Assembly: GCA_037974335.1 (NCBI GenBank)
Contig: CM075760.1
Span: forward strand, 7,933,432 to 7,997,431
Reading direction: 5' to 3'
Length of the DNA: 64,000 bases
From: Prionace glauca
Lineage: Eukaryota > Chordata > Chondrichthyes > Carcharhiniformes > Carcharhinidae
Below are positions 33,791-45,990 of this stretch, one piece after another. The notes under the pieces were generated by a model that worked only from the letters and a program-made list of their open reading frames with translations, did no database searches and was not told the DNA's origin. Position numbers and translations under genes: made by a program. Each line of letters starts with the position of its first letter. Position 1 is the first letter of the stretch.

Positions 33791-34365
33791 CTCATCTTAA
33801 AAATTGGGATTTTATTTGAGACTTCTGCTGTATTTCATTTTAAACTACCATTCAGGGCCGTGTGCGGGAGAACTGCAATGTTACATCCTGCCAGTAAAAA
33901 TTCGGATCAGGTAGTCATGTGATGTATATATTGACATGTACCTGTGCAAATTAGTTGAACCAAGGTGCCATATGGTACATTATATTGTAATCAGAGACAC
34001 GGCCCATTCCAACGTATGTACATATGGAGGCCAATTCAGAATGAACGGATACAGAGTCCAGTGTGGTATTTATTGAAGCAGTGCCTGAATCATCTAAAGT
34101 AACTGATCAAGATTTCAATTCCATCTGCTGGCAAAACTCTACAATTACAACTAACTGTGACAATATCATTATCAGGTATGATCAATGATACTAATGTATC
34201 AAGAATTCACACCCATAAATATGATACCACATCCCCTTCTGTGGAAGGTGCCAAAATTTAAGGTGCAAAGAATTGTATATGTACGCTGTTGAATAATGTA
34301 GGTGAGGTCCAATCGGAATCTATCTTGGGGCCTCAATTATTTACAATATTCTTCAGCGACTGGAT
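33791..34365. other. Unassigned spacer
   Basis: Short text near 34320 ('cttggggcctcaattattta') looks like a piece of CR1 RT just before the following copy. Nothing else was recognised. Confidence 0.3.
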
Positions 34366-34876
34366 GGCCCTGGAGGGAGTGCAGAGGAGGTTTACTCGGC
34401 TGATACCGGAGTTGAGGGGATTGAGCTATGAGGAGAGGCTGAATAAACTAGGCTTGTACTCGTTAGAGTTTAGAAGAATGAGGGGAGATCTCATTGAGAC
34501 GTATAAGATGATGAATGGGATGGATAGGATAGAGGTGGAGAGGCTCTTCCCGCTCAAAAAAGACAGTAGGACTAGGGGGCACAGCCTCAAGATAAAGGGG
34601 GGGCGGTTTAAAACAGAGTTGAGGAGGAACTTCTTCACTCAAAGGGTGGTGAATCTCTGGAATTCTCTGCCCGTTGAAGTGGTGGAGGCTGCCTCGCTAA
34701 ATATTTTTAAGAAACGGGTTGATGGGTTTTTGATAAGAGAAGGGATTAAGGGTTGTGGGGAGAGGGCGGGAAGGTGGAGCTGAGTCACGACAGATCAGCC
34801 ATGATCTTATTGAATGGCGGGGCAGGCTCGAAGGGCCAGATGGCCTACTCCTGCTCCTATTTCTTATGTTCTTATG
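34366..34876 (+). repeat. CR1-clade LINE 3' fragment, young subfamily
   Basis: Intact coding runs from ALEGVQRRFTRLIPELRGLS to GCGERAGRWS (stop at 34783), followed by the 3' UTR and 'ttcttatg' tail. It differs from the 21-kb copy by very few bases. Confidence 0.9.
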
Positions 34877-34959
34877 ACTTAAATAGTTACAAAAATAGAC
34901 AAATATCCAACTGATATTGATTAAGATTTTTTTTAGAAAATACAAAGTTAAATTCAGTT

Positions 34960-35673
34960 GATGTCCAATTAGATTTGGAATTCCGGTGCAGAGCTTCTTA
35001 AAATGCCACGACCTGATGCAGAAAACAGTCAAGAAGGCCAAAGGAATGCTGGTCTTCATATCTAAAGGGTAGGAGTACAAGGATGCAGATGTTGTGCTGC
35101 AATTGTGCAAAATCTTTGTTAGACCCCAATTACAGAACTCTGAGCAGGTATGGGCAACAAACTTTGGAAGCGTGCTCACTCTGGAAGGAGTTCAATACTG
35201 GTTTACAAGAATTTTACCTGATTTTAAGGGATTAGGTTGTGAGGAGATTTTAGACAAATTAAGATTTTTTCGCTCGAATTCAGAAGTTTGAAGGGCGCGC
35301 TCACAGAAATCAACAAAATATTTACAGGGAAAGATAGATTTGACAAGGATAAAATGTTTCCACCAGTTGAAGACTCGAGAATAAAGGACCATATGTTAAA
35401 AAAAGGCCAAGCCATGCAGGAGAGTTTATTCAAAGCATTTCTACACACAGAGAGTGGCGAAGTTTGGAACTCTCTTCCTTAAAACGCCGGTGGATGCCGG
35501 TTCAATTGTTAAATTTAAGTCTAAGATAGTTTTTTTTAATTGAGCAAGGGTATCAAGGGATATGGGTCATGGGCAGGCACATAGAATTTGGTTACTGATC
35601 AGCCAAGATCTTAAAGAATGGCGGGGCGAGTCTGTGGAGTTGAATGGCCCATTCCTGTTCCTATATTGCCAAG
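34960..35673 (+). repeat. Older CR1-type LINE 3' fragment
   Basis: Decayed C-terminal coding ('gtcaagaaggccaaaggaat' for KKAKGM, then 'gttagaccccaattacagaa' for VRPQLQN) leads to a 3' end with 'ttgaatggcccattcctgtt'. The terminal 'cctatattgccaag' was the target of the PLE palindrome that follows. Confidence 0.7.
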
Positions 35674-35772
35674 ATGTGGGTATGCCGGCGTTGGACTGGC
35701 GTAAACATAGTAAAAAGTCTGACAACACCAGGTTTTAGTCCAACCTATTTATTTGATAATATCCTCACAAGC

Positions 35773-35798
35773 TTTCGAGGGGACTGCCTCTTCGTCAG
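35773..35798 (-). ncRNA. Hammerhead-like core (left arm of palindrome)
   Basis: Minus-strand CTGACGA, A, GAGG, loop, CCTC, GAAA, identical to the core at 1141-1166. Confidence 0.45.
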
Positions 35799-35902
35799 GT
35801 GAATGGAGAGTTCTGGCCTCAGACAGAGCATATAAAGCACAGACAGTTTAGAGACTGTCTGTGCTTTATATGCTCTGTCTGAGGCCAGAACTCTCCATTC
35901 AC

Positions 35903-35928
35903 CTGACGAAGAGGCAGTCCCCTCGAAA
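35903..35928 (+). ncRNA. Hammerhead-like core (right arm of palindrome)
   Basis: Plus-strand mirror of 35773-35798. Confidence 0.45.
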
Positions 35929-36003
35929 GCTTGTGAGGATATTATCAAATAAATAGGTTGGACTAAAACCTGATGTTGTCAGACTTTTTTCTATATTGCC
36001 AAG

Positions 36004-36549
36004 CTAGCCTCAGAGCAAAATGCCTCAATTCATATTAATGTATTTCTGTTAAACCTGGTTAGAAGGAAGAATGTTGACCAAGGCTCTGTTGGAAACCATT
36101 GCACTCTTAAAGTCCAGCTCGGCAATCATGGCGTTGGGGAACGTTTATTCCTTCATCATTCCACCTGAAAGATAGTTGGGGTCATTATCTCTGAAGCCTC
36201 CCAGGAAGGCAAGGTGGAGTCTTAAGTTGAAGGAAAATGTGTGTATTCATGTGTGTGTGTGTGTGTGTGTGTCTACGTACAGTGTATATGAAAAGAAGAC
36301 AATATGTGAGACAGAATGAGAACAAGAGAGAATGTGTGGGTGTGTGTTTGGCTGTGTGCTTTGTCTGGAAAATGTCAAGTTGTGCACAAATCAATTTCAC
36401 AGTGTTCCAAATATAACAATCAACTCTCAACAACCTCATCATTTTCACTCATTCCAGCTTCGATTTGAAGACCCACCATCGGCAGGATGCGACTCTAGCC
36501 GGACAGCAGTATGTGTAACTGGGCAAAGACTTTTGAGATGCCCTGGAAT
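36004..36549. other. Unassigned spacer with (GT)n
   Basis: A GT dinucleotide run lies at 36250-36272. No gene was recognised. An open frame at 36332-36808 has no domain and runs into the duplicated VH flank. Confidence 0.35.
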
Positions 36550-37929
36550 ACCACTCTGCTGTGAACAAGTTAAGCACAAGAAACAAATATTGGCCTTCCC
36601 AGAGATTCCCACATCCAATGGAAGAATAAATGAAATAAAACACAAGCATACATGTTTATGTAGTATAAAATATATCATCTCTCTGAATCAGCTCTCGCAA
36701 TCTGCCTGTATTTATTTCTATCCAACTATCACAGTGTTTGGTTGTGTTGGAGAGATCATCATTGTTGCTACCAAGGTGCCGGAGAAGCTGGAAACTTTCT
36801 TTTCCTAAGAAATGGGAAACATTGGTATAGATTTACAAATTAAAAGATCAGTAAGTTGCCTGCAGTACTGTTGCTGGGCAGACTTGTTTATAAATAGGCC
36901 CCATTGACAATGCAAGAGATTGAAGTTGGCTTGCAGCCAAGCGCTCAGTACTGAGTAAACAAATCTTTGATTTACTGAACAAACACCGTCAGATGTTTCT
37001 TGTAAATATTTTCGGGTGTTTGGCAGCAGGTTGGACTGCCGCCAAATACTGCGTCGGAGAGATTAACGTGAATCTGTAAGAATAGAATGGAACTCAGTCA
37101 GTAATATAATAATTATTTATTTCCCACAAGAAAGGAACGTTTTAATTTGTATTCTTTCTCAGCAAATATTTTAAATGAACGTACTGTTCATTATGTGATT
37201 AAACAATATCAGAAACTAGTAAAATGGCCAGGTGTTATTTCATTTTTATAACTTCCAAATAAATGTCCTTTCAACAATTAAAACCACGTTGTGAGCGACT
37301 GCATGATATGCATGGAGGAGATTTTGATGATCCCAATCCCTCAGTCCAATGAGATCAGTGTAATGGCCCCAAAATGAAAATAATTAAAAGTAGAAGAAAA
37401 CCATATAACTGCCTTGAACAGCCCGGATTCTTGGAATATTCTCAGTGCTCTGCCCCTCTCTTACATTTGATTAGATCCATGTTCTGTTGTGCAGCATAAT
37501 CTGATTTCAACCATTTATCAATCCCTCTCGTAGCTGCCAATCTGTGGAGAAATGACCTGTTCATACCCTGGTTCAGTGGAAGATAAAACATTTATTCTTG
37601 TGATATTGTGCAATATGCCGCAAAGTCTTGATGTCCTGTTTTCACACTACCAGTGAATATTAGACAGCCAGTAGCTGATAAAATGAGCTGCAATGATCTG
37701 GATGCTGACGGAGAACTTTCCTGATCCCTGTGTCCGGTCTGATTCATTAAATTCTCTGTCCAAAGTTGATTTTAATTTCATGTTTCTCTGTCAACTCAAG
37801 GAATCAGAAGTCAACCAGTTTTCTTTCACCGTTAATTTTCACAGGGTTAAATAGCTATTGGGGAAATATAAGGTGTAACATTGCATCATATGAGGATTTT
37901 TTTTTCATGTATTTGTGAGTTGTACGGTG

Positions 37930-38228
37930 ACATCTTTGTTAGAACTTCTGCCTGAAAGCGCCAGGGACACAGTTTGAATTCCAGATTTTGGTCTATGTGG
38001 AATCACTACCTATGTGGAGTCTGCACATTCTCCAATTGTCTGCCTATTTACTCACACTGTCAAATAATGTGCCGCTTAGGTTGATTGGCGATGATAAATT
38101 GACCCATAATGTCAAGGGAATTAGCCGGGAATGTAGTTGTGTGTTCGGGATAGGGCCTGGGTAGAAATGGTATCGGTGCGGGTCCGATAGGCCAAATGGC
38201 CTCCTTCTACTCTGTAGAGATTCTATGA
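37930..38228 (+). repeat. HE1-type SINE
   Basis: A divergent plus-oriented copy with a complete tail ('ggtccgataggccaaatggc', 'tctgtagagattctatgaac'). Confidence 0.7.
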
Positions 38229-38555
38229 ACATGGACACAGCTGGATGACCAGAATTTATTGCCTACCGTTTGCCAAGGGCAATGGAGAGCCAACCACATT
38301 TTCGTGGCTCTGGAACTGCAGATAGGCCAAACCAGTTAAGGACGACATATTCCCTTCTCTAACATACATTAGTGAAGCAATTAGGTTTTTTTTCACACAA
38401 TCGACAATGACATCATGTTCATAAGTAGATTCTTATTTCCAGATGTTTTTACTAAATTTAAATTCTACCCATCTGTTGTTCTGGGATTCGAAGCCTGGCC
38501 CTGAATGTGTTAGTTCAGTTATTGGATGAATTATCAGTGAAAATAACAGTTGGCC
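38229..38555 (-). repeat. SINE of the second family
   Basis: Minus-oriented relative of 8258-8530. Landmarks are 'caaccacattttcgtggctc', 'aatcgacaatgacatc' and 'gggattcgaagcc'. It lies directly against the preceding SINE. Confidence 0.65.
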
Positions 38556-38982
38556 ATTGCTTCTCTTGTTTGTATATCCGGTCTCAAATTACAGTGATAG
38601 CTATCCACACCTGAAATACAGTCATCCCAGCATTTAGTTACATAAATCGATAATAATTCCTCAAATGAATTATATTTTTGCTGCAATGTGCTAGAAACTC
38701 AAAATTATTGCGGATCAGAGTGACGTATTCACCCTGATAAGGTAATGTCATCTTCTTTATGTTTATTCCATTGTGAAGGGGTGCAGAAATGAAGGGACTT
38801 AATTTACAATCAAATTATTTTTTTTCTCTCTAATACAGATGCTCAAATGCAATTTCACCTCTTGGACTAGCAGAGACGTTACAATGGATTTCACTGTCAC
38901 TGCCTCAGTATTAGTCTGTCTCTTGAATGTTCCGGTGCCAGCAATCAATTAACTGGGAATAATTCTCAGTACTTTTGATATA

Positions 38983-39300
38983 TTTTATTTGATTTCATTT
39001 GATTTATTATTCTCATATATATTAGTACACAGTGAAAATTATTCATTCTTGCACACTATACAGACGGAGCATACCGTACATAGGGAAAGACGGGGGAGAG
39101 TAAAGAATGTTATATTGCAGTCATAGCTAGGGCCGAGAAAAACTATCAATTGAATGCGATGTCGGTCCATTCAGTATTCTGATTGCAACAGTAAATAAGT
39201 TGTTTTTGAATCAGCTTGTATGTGTTCGCAGATTTTGTATCTGCCCCCGATGGCAAAAGATGATTCAGTATGTCCAGGGTGCGTGACGTTTTGTTTTCAT
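38983..39300 (+). repeat. Interspersed repeat inside the V pseudogene intron
   Basis: The text 'gtacacagtgaaaattattc', 'cacactatacagacggagca' and 'tgtatctgcccccgatggc' is a truncated copy of a common cartilaginous-fish interspersed repeat whose class I cannot name. It separates the decayed leader/intron from the V pseudogene exon. Confidence 0.5.
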
Positions 39301-39321
39301 AGTTTTTTCTTCATGTTTTAG

Positions 39322-39573
39322 AAAGTGTTGAATCGGAGGTTGTGTTGACTCAGCCTGAAGCACAACCCTGGCGTCCCTCACGCTCTCTGAGACTGAGCTG
39401 TAAAGACAAAGCGTTCAATATTGGCAGCAACAGGTTGGTCTGGGTCTGACCAGTCCCTGGCCAGTGTTCACAGTGTCTTCTTCAGTATGATAGTCTTGGA
39501 AGAACCTACAATTCCTCCGCCCCAGGGATTCAGAATCAATTTACTCCGCCCAAAGACACTTCAAACAACGTAC
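39322..39573 (+). pseudogene. Immunoglobulin heavy-chain V pseudogene
   Basis: After an acceptor-like TTTTAG the sequence encodes VESEVVLTQPEAQPWRPSRS, then LRLSCKDKAFNIGSNRLVWV and a stop (TGA at about 39447). In another frame, FR3 follows as APGIQNQFTPPKDTSNNV. These blocks align with FR1, CDR1 and FR3 of the intact VH at 50.2 kb. The GRPGG turn is altered, FR2 is scrambled, and the end with YYC and any recombination signal is replaced by an interspersed repeat from about 39574. A decayed leader may lie near 38840-38880. It cannot encode a V domain. Confidence 0.85.
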
Positions 39574-39735
39574 AGAGAAATGCGGGAAAATCTCAGCAAG
39601 TCTGGAAGCATCTGAAAGGAGAGAGAAGCTTTGTCAAAAGGTCATCTGGACTCGAACCGTCAGTTCTTTTCTCTCCTCAGAAATATTGCCAGGCCTGCTG
39701 AGAGTTTCCAGTATTTTGTCTTTTGATTTCAATGT
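39574..39735 (+). repeat. Interspersed repeat truncating the V pseudogene
   Basis: The text 'gggaaaatctcagcaagtct', 'ggaagcatctgaaagg' and 'ctgagagtttccagtatttt' belongs to a dispersed repeat also seen in pieces at about 40025-40075 and 46130-46260. Confidence 0.55.
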
Positions 39736-40545
39736 GCTGTAATTTGCTTTTATACTTCAAACGGCATCTTCTCTTTGGAAATAACTGGAAATGGAAGATT
39801 CCTATATTTATCCTGTCTGTACTACATAGACTCCAGTTCCATTGTGATGAAAATGACTCTTAGCCACGACTGAAATTGCCGGGTAGGCCAGTCATTTGGA
39901 TCAAAGCTGCTATAGAAAATCAAATAATAAAATCATCCAGAGGGCAGGTTTCAACAACATGGTTCACAATCTCCTTCTCAGCAGGGACAACTAAATGTTG
40001 GCTTTGTCAGTGATGCTCACATCCAGTGGAACAATAACAACAGGGTAAAGTGCTGCAGATTCTGGAAATCTAAAACGACAACAACACAAATGTTACTCAA
40101 CAGGACAAGGTGTATCATCAGAGAGAGAACTAGATTCATATTAATGATCGATGCCAGGATGCAAAATCTCATTGATATATTCCAAAAGAACAAAACTGTT
40201 CTTTCCAATTCTACATTAATACTGATTCTTTAAACAAAATCGCACATTTACTGTCAAGTTATCACTTCTCTGTTTGTGGTAGTTTACTGTACGCAAATTA
40301 CCTGCTGTATTTGCAACATGACAGCAGTGGCTAAATTCAGAAAAAGGACATCAGTGAGTTTTAAGAACAAACAAAGAGCAAAGAACAATACAGCACAGGA
40401 AACAGGCCCTTTGGCCTTCCACGCCTGCGCCACTCAAACTTTAGGACGATATGAGGTCGGGTAAAGTGTTCTGTAAATGCAGGTTCCGCCACAATGAACG
40501 TTGCAATTCTTTGGAAGCGTTGAGATTAATGTGAACATGGTCAAG
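39736..40545. other. Unassigned spacer
   Basis: No J or constant-region exon for the V pseudogene was recognised here. Short dispersed-repeat remnants only. Confidence 0.3.
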
Positions 40546-40890
40546 CATAGAACCCTACAGTGCAGAAACAGGCCCTTCGGCCCATCGAGTCTGCACCGAA
40601 CACAATCCCACCCAAACCCTATCCCCATATCCCTACACATTTTACCTGCTAATCCCTCTAACCTACACATCCCAGGACACTAAGGGGAAATTTTTAGCAT
40701 AGCCAATGAACCTAACCCGCACATCTTTGGACTGTGGGAGGAAACCGGAGCACCCGGAGAAAACCCACGCAGACACGAGGAGAATGTGCAAACTCCACAC
40801 AGGCAGTGACCCGAGCCGGGAATCGAACCCAGGATCCTGGAGCTGTGAAGCAGCAGTGCTAACCACTGTGCTACCGTGCCGTCCTGTGAT
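40546..40890 (-). repeat. Full-length HE1-type tRNA-derived SINE
   Basis: The most complete copy. In minus orientation it has head 'gcacagtggttagcactgct' with a B-box-like 'gggttcgattcc', the body 'gtgtctgcgtgggttttctc', the central 'gtccaaagatgtgcgggtta', and the LINE-like tail 'gggccgaagggcctgtttct' then 'actgtagggttctat'. Low divergence suggests recent activity. Confidence 0.9.
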
Positions 40891-40917
40891 CTGCCTGATC
40901 ACAGCAACAACACCATA

Positions 40918-41370
40918 GAATCCCTGCAATTCAAAAGGAGGCCATTCGGTCTAACAGCTCTGCAGTGGCCCTCCAGCAGAGCATCCTACTTGGGCCCAGC
41001 CTTCACCCTATCCCGACAGTGACACATATTCACAGGCTAATCCCCCGAACCTACACATAGTCGAACACTAATAAGAAATTTAGCATAGACAATCCACCTT
41101 GGACCTGTGAAGGATACTTTACTGGATAGCTGGAGCAGACTTGATGAGCCGAATGGTCTCCTTCTGCAATGTAGGGAATCTATGATTCTACCTTGCACAT
41201 CATTGGACGCTAAGGGCCAATTTATCACAGCCAATCCACCTAACCTGCACATCCTGGGACTGTGGAAGGAAACTGGAGCACTGGGAGGAAACACACATGG
41301 ACATGGGTAGAATGTGAAAACCATTCACATTCACCCAGGGTTGGAAGCGAACCCGTTCCCTGTGAAGCAG
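40918..41370 (-). repeat. Divergent SINE with a nested SINE tail
   Basis: The minus-oriented older copy is interrupted at about 41100-41200 by a plus-oriented tail fragment ('ttgatgagccgaatggtctc', 'caatgtagggaatctatgat'). Confidence 0.65.
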
Positions 41371-42300
41371 CAAAACTAATTGTAACTCTTACTGATAACC
41401 ATATTGGATTTTTTATTCTTCTGTCGGGTGAATGTGATCACCATTTGTGACAGGAATATTGAGACATCAGATCTTGTTTTTTTTTTAATTTAACTTGTCT
41501 AGTTTAAACGGACTAAATCCTCAATCAAATTATCATTCAGTGGAATATCTGCCTGTTCACAGATGCTTTATTAATTGTGACATCAGAACTTTGAGAACTA
41601 ATTCTGAAATGGAATGTATCATTTTCTTTTAATTAAATACAAGTGGTGTTATGAATGTTCAAAAGTTTCTATTCATTTTGAACCAACTGTTAAAATTCTT
41701 AAAATAAATCGCTATTTTGATCAATAAGTGACGGTTTATCTGGTATTGCTGTCATGAACATTTCATTGTAAACAGTGAGTTTTTATGTAAATAAATACAA
41801 AAATAGAAATTCCAAATTAGATTGTTGACTGACAAAAACACAACAAATATTTCCCCACCAACACAGCACAGAAATAGAGACAACCATGCAAATCAATCAA
41901 CGGATTCCAGTAATGGTTGTTTTTCAACATTATTTATTCATCAGTTATGTGAGGAAAAATATCATGATGAAATCTATGTTCGAAATTAGGAAATAATCCC
42001 TCTGATCCCGAAATAAAATGACACAAAAACACAGAACATCTCTATCTTTCTCCTGTGTCTTGTGTCTCCACGATGGTTCATCGTCGTCACGCCACAGATG
42101 AAGTCAACGTCTGTCCAACGTATTCTCTCAGCCAGAGTTACAGGCTTCTAAAATATGTGATTAAATTCATTTGAATCCGTGAGTGAGATGGACTCTAAAA
42201 GGTCTCTTGAACATTGTATGATCTTGAAATGCTTGCTACATTTTCTGTTGCATCTAACCTCGGGTGTAGCTAATGATAAAAATCGATGTGGCAGCACCAA
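41371..42300. other. Unassigned AT-rich spacer
   Basis: No gene, RNA or recognised transposon. Confidence 0.35.
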
Positions 42301-42990
42301 GGGATCTTTCCCTAGATTTAGCCGGTGTTATCCCTGTCCTTGGAATATTTGACTGGGCAGTGTGTAGGAATATTTACTCTGCATCTCAACTCACTGTAGC
42401 TGCCTCTTGAATGTTTGATATGACTTTGTCAATATCAAGATTTAGTCCGTATGTAATCTCTGTTGTACCTGACCTGGATGTGTTTTATTGAAGTGTGCAG
42501 ACGATTTTTCCCCTGTAAGAACATAAGAAATAGGAGCAGGAGTAGGCCATCTGGCCCTTCGAGCCTGCCTCGCCATTCAATAAGATCATGGCTGATCTGT
42601 CGTGGCTCAGTTCCACATTCCCGCCCTCGCCCCATAACCCTTAATCCCCTCTCTTATCAAAAACCTAGCATCTGTACCTAGCATCTGCCTCCGAATCTCT
42701 GAAGGAAACATACAGGAGAGGTTTTACATCGAAGAGTGTCCATTCTCTTTCTGCCTTCATTTTGTTTGAGCAGACTTAATACAAGGAGGTTCACTCTGTT
42801 TCTATACACGATACTGTTCCGGGAATGTTTGATTTGAATAGTGTAGAGGGAGATTCACTTTGTACTGATTCATGCTATTCCTGACTTGGGAGTATTTAAT
42901 TTGGCAATGCAGAGGGAATATTGCATTCTGCAGCTAAGCCCATGTTACTCCTGTCCTGCAAGTTTATGATGGTGCAGTCGCCAACTCTGA
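42301..42990. repeat. Degenerate satellite of about 68 bp, split by a CR1 tail
   Basis: Repeated cues 'tttactctgcatctcaactc', 'cctgacttgggagtattt' and 'ggcaatgcagagggaatatt' show old tandem units of a satellite type abundant in sharks. A minus CR1 3' fragment lies at about 42517-42665. Confidence 0.5.
42517..42665 (-). repeat. CR1 3'-end fragment, young subfamily
   Basis: Starts with the 3' terminus 'taagaacataagaaatagga' and continues to the complement of the C-terminal codons before stopping. It is heavily 5' truncated. Confidence 0.85.
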
Positions 42991-43380
42991 AAATTTCACG
43001 GGGATTGAATTTGTCTATTTATATTACAGTAAATTTACCCTGTGTCAACTTATATTATGAGGCCATCTATTTCTTTATTTTTCACTAGAGCTTAAATCAT
43101 TTTATATTGCATGTCGAATTTTATATTGCCTGTCTCGACTCATATTAGACTGAATCTTTTATCTGTTTGTACTAAGTTAGATGCTTTCCCTGTTTATGTT
43201 GTCCGTAATTTTGTTCTTTATATAAAGCGAGATGTTGTCTCTGTTTATATTAATTTAGGTATTTCTCGGTTTGTATCAAACTAGATGTAGTCTTTTTTCT
43301 GAAATTGACCGTGTCCATGTATATATTGAATTATGATGTGGGTATTGAATTAGACATGGTTTCAGTTTTTATTGCACTGG
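42991..43380. repeat. Degenerate short tandem repeat
   Basis: Loose repetition of 'ctgtttatattaatttagg'-like text at about 35-40 bp spacing. AT-rich and non-coding. Confidence 0.4.
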
Positions 43381-44775
43381 TCAAGGCCAGTAATGATAAA
43401 ACTGGCTGGAAGAACACAATTCTCTGCATCCTTCTGCAACTACAAACTCGATGAGATTTTGGGATTTGGAAAAGAAGAAGCGATTTCTGAATTCTACTTC
43501 TGCTGACTGCATTCAAAATGGATACCAATTCCTGTGTAGAATGCACTGTCAACAAAGAATAAAAATCAAAGACAATTACAGCACAAGAAAAGGCCTTTCG
43601 GCCCTCCAAGACTGCACCAACCAAATACTGTCGACCCAATACTGCCCGTTTCTGGATGTTCTGGATGCTGCCTGATAGCAATAATTTTATCCCGACATAT
43701 TATCTCTTCTTCTCGAAGAACGGTGTATTAACACAGACATAATTCAAATAGAGGTTTACTTAAGTGCAGGAATAACACTGACACATTCTACTGAAATACA
43801 TGCAGGGTAAGTATCGAACATTACATATCCAGCGAGAATGTGTAGTGCAATGTAAACTGAGTTCTGATCTAGCAGAGTATTAACAGAGCCAGACTGTATT
43901 TTAATATAAGCAGGGGCCTGATCCAACAAAGTAGAAATGAGTTAGTGCCGAGTGTCATGTAGGTGTGGTCAAATGTCAGATTCCAATGACACCCACATCC
44001 CATGAAAGAAACATTTTTTTAAAAATGACATTGTCTTGAAAAGAAAACTGAAACAGTATATTCTGCAGTTTTACTGATATAGGAACTTGTGTGACATGAA
44101 CTGAGACATTGCCGACTTATTAATGATACTGGACCGAGATTTATATGAGCTGAGATGGTAATAATGACTGGTACAGGATTGAGACATGTTTAATCTGAAA
44201 CAGAATCCAGAGTGTTAGTGATAACTACTGACACAGAACCCTGACTGATATAAACTAAAACAGAGCCTACTTTATTCGTAATAATTGTTGATACAGAACC
44301 GAGACTGATACACACTGAGATTTGTACAATGCAGCACAGAGAAGGTATTACAAAGTGCAATAAAACTGAGATATGGCGTAGTCTTAAATAATCATTGATG
44401 GTGCAGCATTAACTTAGACATGACTTAGACATGACTAATGAACTATTAGCATAGTAACTGTGGCAGAACCATGTGTAACGCATGAAGACTGTATTTCTAG
44501 TTTAGTGTACAGTGGCAAATGTTGCGAAGCAGTAAGAATTAAGATACAGCCTCTTATCAGGTTAGAACAGACATGGCTAATTGCGATCATAACTTGGAAA
44601 TTATAATATTAACAGGGGCGCTACATCATATATGAGTACCTGAAATTGAGCCGAGTGCAGGAAAAGAAAATTTAGATAGGACCTCCTGGAATGTGATCCA
44701 AGCAGACCTTAGTGTATCACAGACAGAGTCAGAGGCGAGTTGAGTATAGGCAGAAATATAATACGTTTAAAATTG
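43381..44775. other. Degenerate tandem-repeat field
   Basis: From about 44090 to 44400, units of roughly 60-70 bp built on 'gatactggaccgagatttat' and 'gatacagaaccgagactgat' recur with heavy divergence. No gene is present. Confidence 0.4.
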
Positions 44776-45060
44776 GAAAAAGAAACATAGAAAATTTCAG
44801 CTCAGAATCGGGTCTTTTTGCCCTTCTTGTCTGTGCTGAACCATTTTGTTGCCTAGTCCCACTCACCTGCACTTGGACCATATCCCTCCAAACCCCTCTC
44901 ATCCATGAACCCGTCCAAGGTTTTCTCAAATGTTAAATGTGACCCTGCATTTACCACTTTATTCGGCAGCTCATTCCACACTCCCACCACTCTCTGCGTG
45001 AAGAACCCCCCCCCCCACCCCCAATATTCCCTTTAAACTTTTCTCCTTTACCCTTAACCC
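44776..45060 (-). repeat. LINE 3' fragment
   Basis: The plus-strand text 'ggaccatatccctccaaacc' and 'agctcattccacactcccac' followed by 'tctgcgtgaagaac' is the complement of a CR1-type C-terminal region. A C9 run lies at about 45008. Confidence 0.55.
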
Positions 45061-45099
45061 ATGCCCTCGGTTTTTTCCTCTCCCCTCGCCTCCTTATTT

Positions 45100-45990
45100 C
45101 GTGAGATTTTGGCGTCACTGGTGAAGTCAACTTTTGTTGTTATATCCTAATTTCCTTTGAGAATGTGATGACAGGCTTTGGAAAGCTGGTGAGTGAGGTG
45201 TTCTTCGACACAGCTACTTTTTCCAGAATGGTATTGAGGTTTTTGAGTGGGACAAGTCGGGCAAGTAGAGAATATTCAATCGTTTATGTTGCAACAGAGG
45301 CCGGTTCATGTGCGGTATTGTCCTTTGTTCTTTGTTCATACTCCTCACTTTTGTCTTGTAGATGACGGATAGAGTTTGGGAATGCAGGCAAGCAGCTGTT
45401 CACAACAGAACTCCTGGCATCTGACCTGCTCTTGCAGCAACTTGGTTTAAAAGCCTGTTCCAGTTCAGATGTTCATGAATTATATTGCCCAGGATGTTGA
45501 CAGTGAGGGATTCTGTGAGAAAAATGATACTTAGTGTCAAGGGGAAATCGTTGGAATCTCCCTTATTGGAGAAGGTCATTGCCTGCCACTTGTGTGGCAT
45601 CAATATTACTTGTCACTCATTAGCCCAAGACTGAATGTTTTCTCAGCCTTGCTTCATATGGACGCAGACTGTATCAATGCCTGAGGAGTTGGAACTGGTG
45701 TTGAACTTTGTTCAGTCTTCAACGAACATCCCATACATCAGTGATAATGATGGCTGAAGCTTGGGGCTATGTCACTAAGCTGAAAAATTCCTGCAAAGCT
45801 CTGTGACTGAGATGATTGATCATTAACATCCACAACCATCTTCCTTTGTGTTCCAGCCAGTGAACTGTCTTCCCTCTGATTCCCATTAGCTGTAATGGTG
45901 GTGAAGCACTTTCTTGAACAGCTGGAAAACCTGCAATGTAAGTACACCCATAATGCTGTTAGGGAGGATTCTCATGGATTCCGACCCAGC
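45100..45990 (-). repeat. LINE of the second family, RT region
   Basis: The text 'gccacttgtgtggcatcaat', 'ttcagtcttcaacgaacatc' and 'gactgagatgattgatcatt' matches, in minus orientation, the abundant LINE also present at 32.9-33.8 kb. It is broken throughout. Confidence 0.55.

Larger units (their letters stand above)
35674..35990. mobile_element. Penelope-like near-perfect palindrome with target duplication
   Basis: Two inverted arms of 136 bp (35712-35847 and 35854-35989) differ at about one position by eye and are separated by only 6 bp. A 13-bp direct repeat, CTATATTGCCAAG, flanks the insertion at 35661-35673 and 35991-36003. The arms are the same terminal repeats as in the element at 1033-1783, without any coding interior. 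Near identity of the arms and the clean duplication indicate a recent insertion. Confidence 0.85.
36550..39573 (+). repeat. Duplicated VH 5' flank and V region, first copy
   Basis: This segment is paralogous to about 48110-50520. Shared landmarks in order are 'cagtactgttgctggg', 'aagttggcttg(c/t)agccaagcg', 'tctttgat', 'gacagccagtag/gacagctgg', 'cagtgatagc' and then the V exon. SINEs at 37930-38555 and a repeat at about 38983-39300 are present only in this copy, so they were inserted after the duplication. Confidence 0.75.

Noticed and set aside
36332-36808. 158-codon plus-strand frame
   Set aside because: No recognised domain, and the paralogous segment at 48 kb does not keep the frame.
38884-38935. 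Leader exon of the V pseudogene reading MDFTVTASVL with a GTGCCA donor
   Set aside because: It aligns with the leader intron of the intact V gene ('cactattactgtctcagtgt'), not with its leader exon.
40830-40890. Possible tRNA gene
   Set aside because: The A/B-box-like text is the head of a SINE; no cloverleaf with a proper anticodon arm could be drawn.
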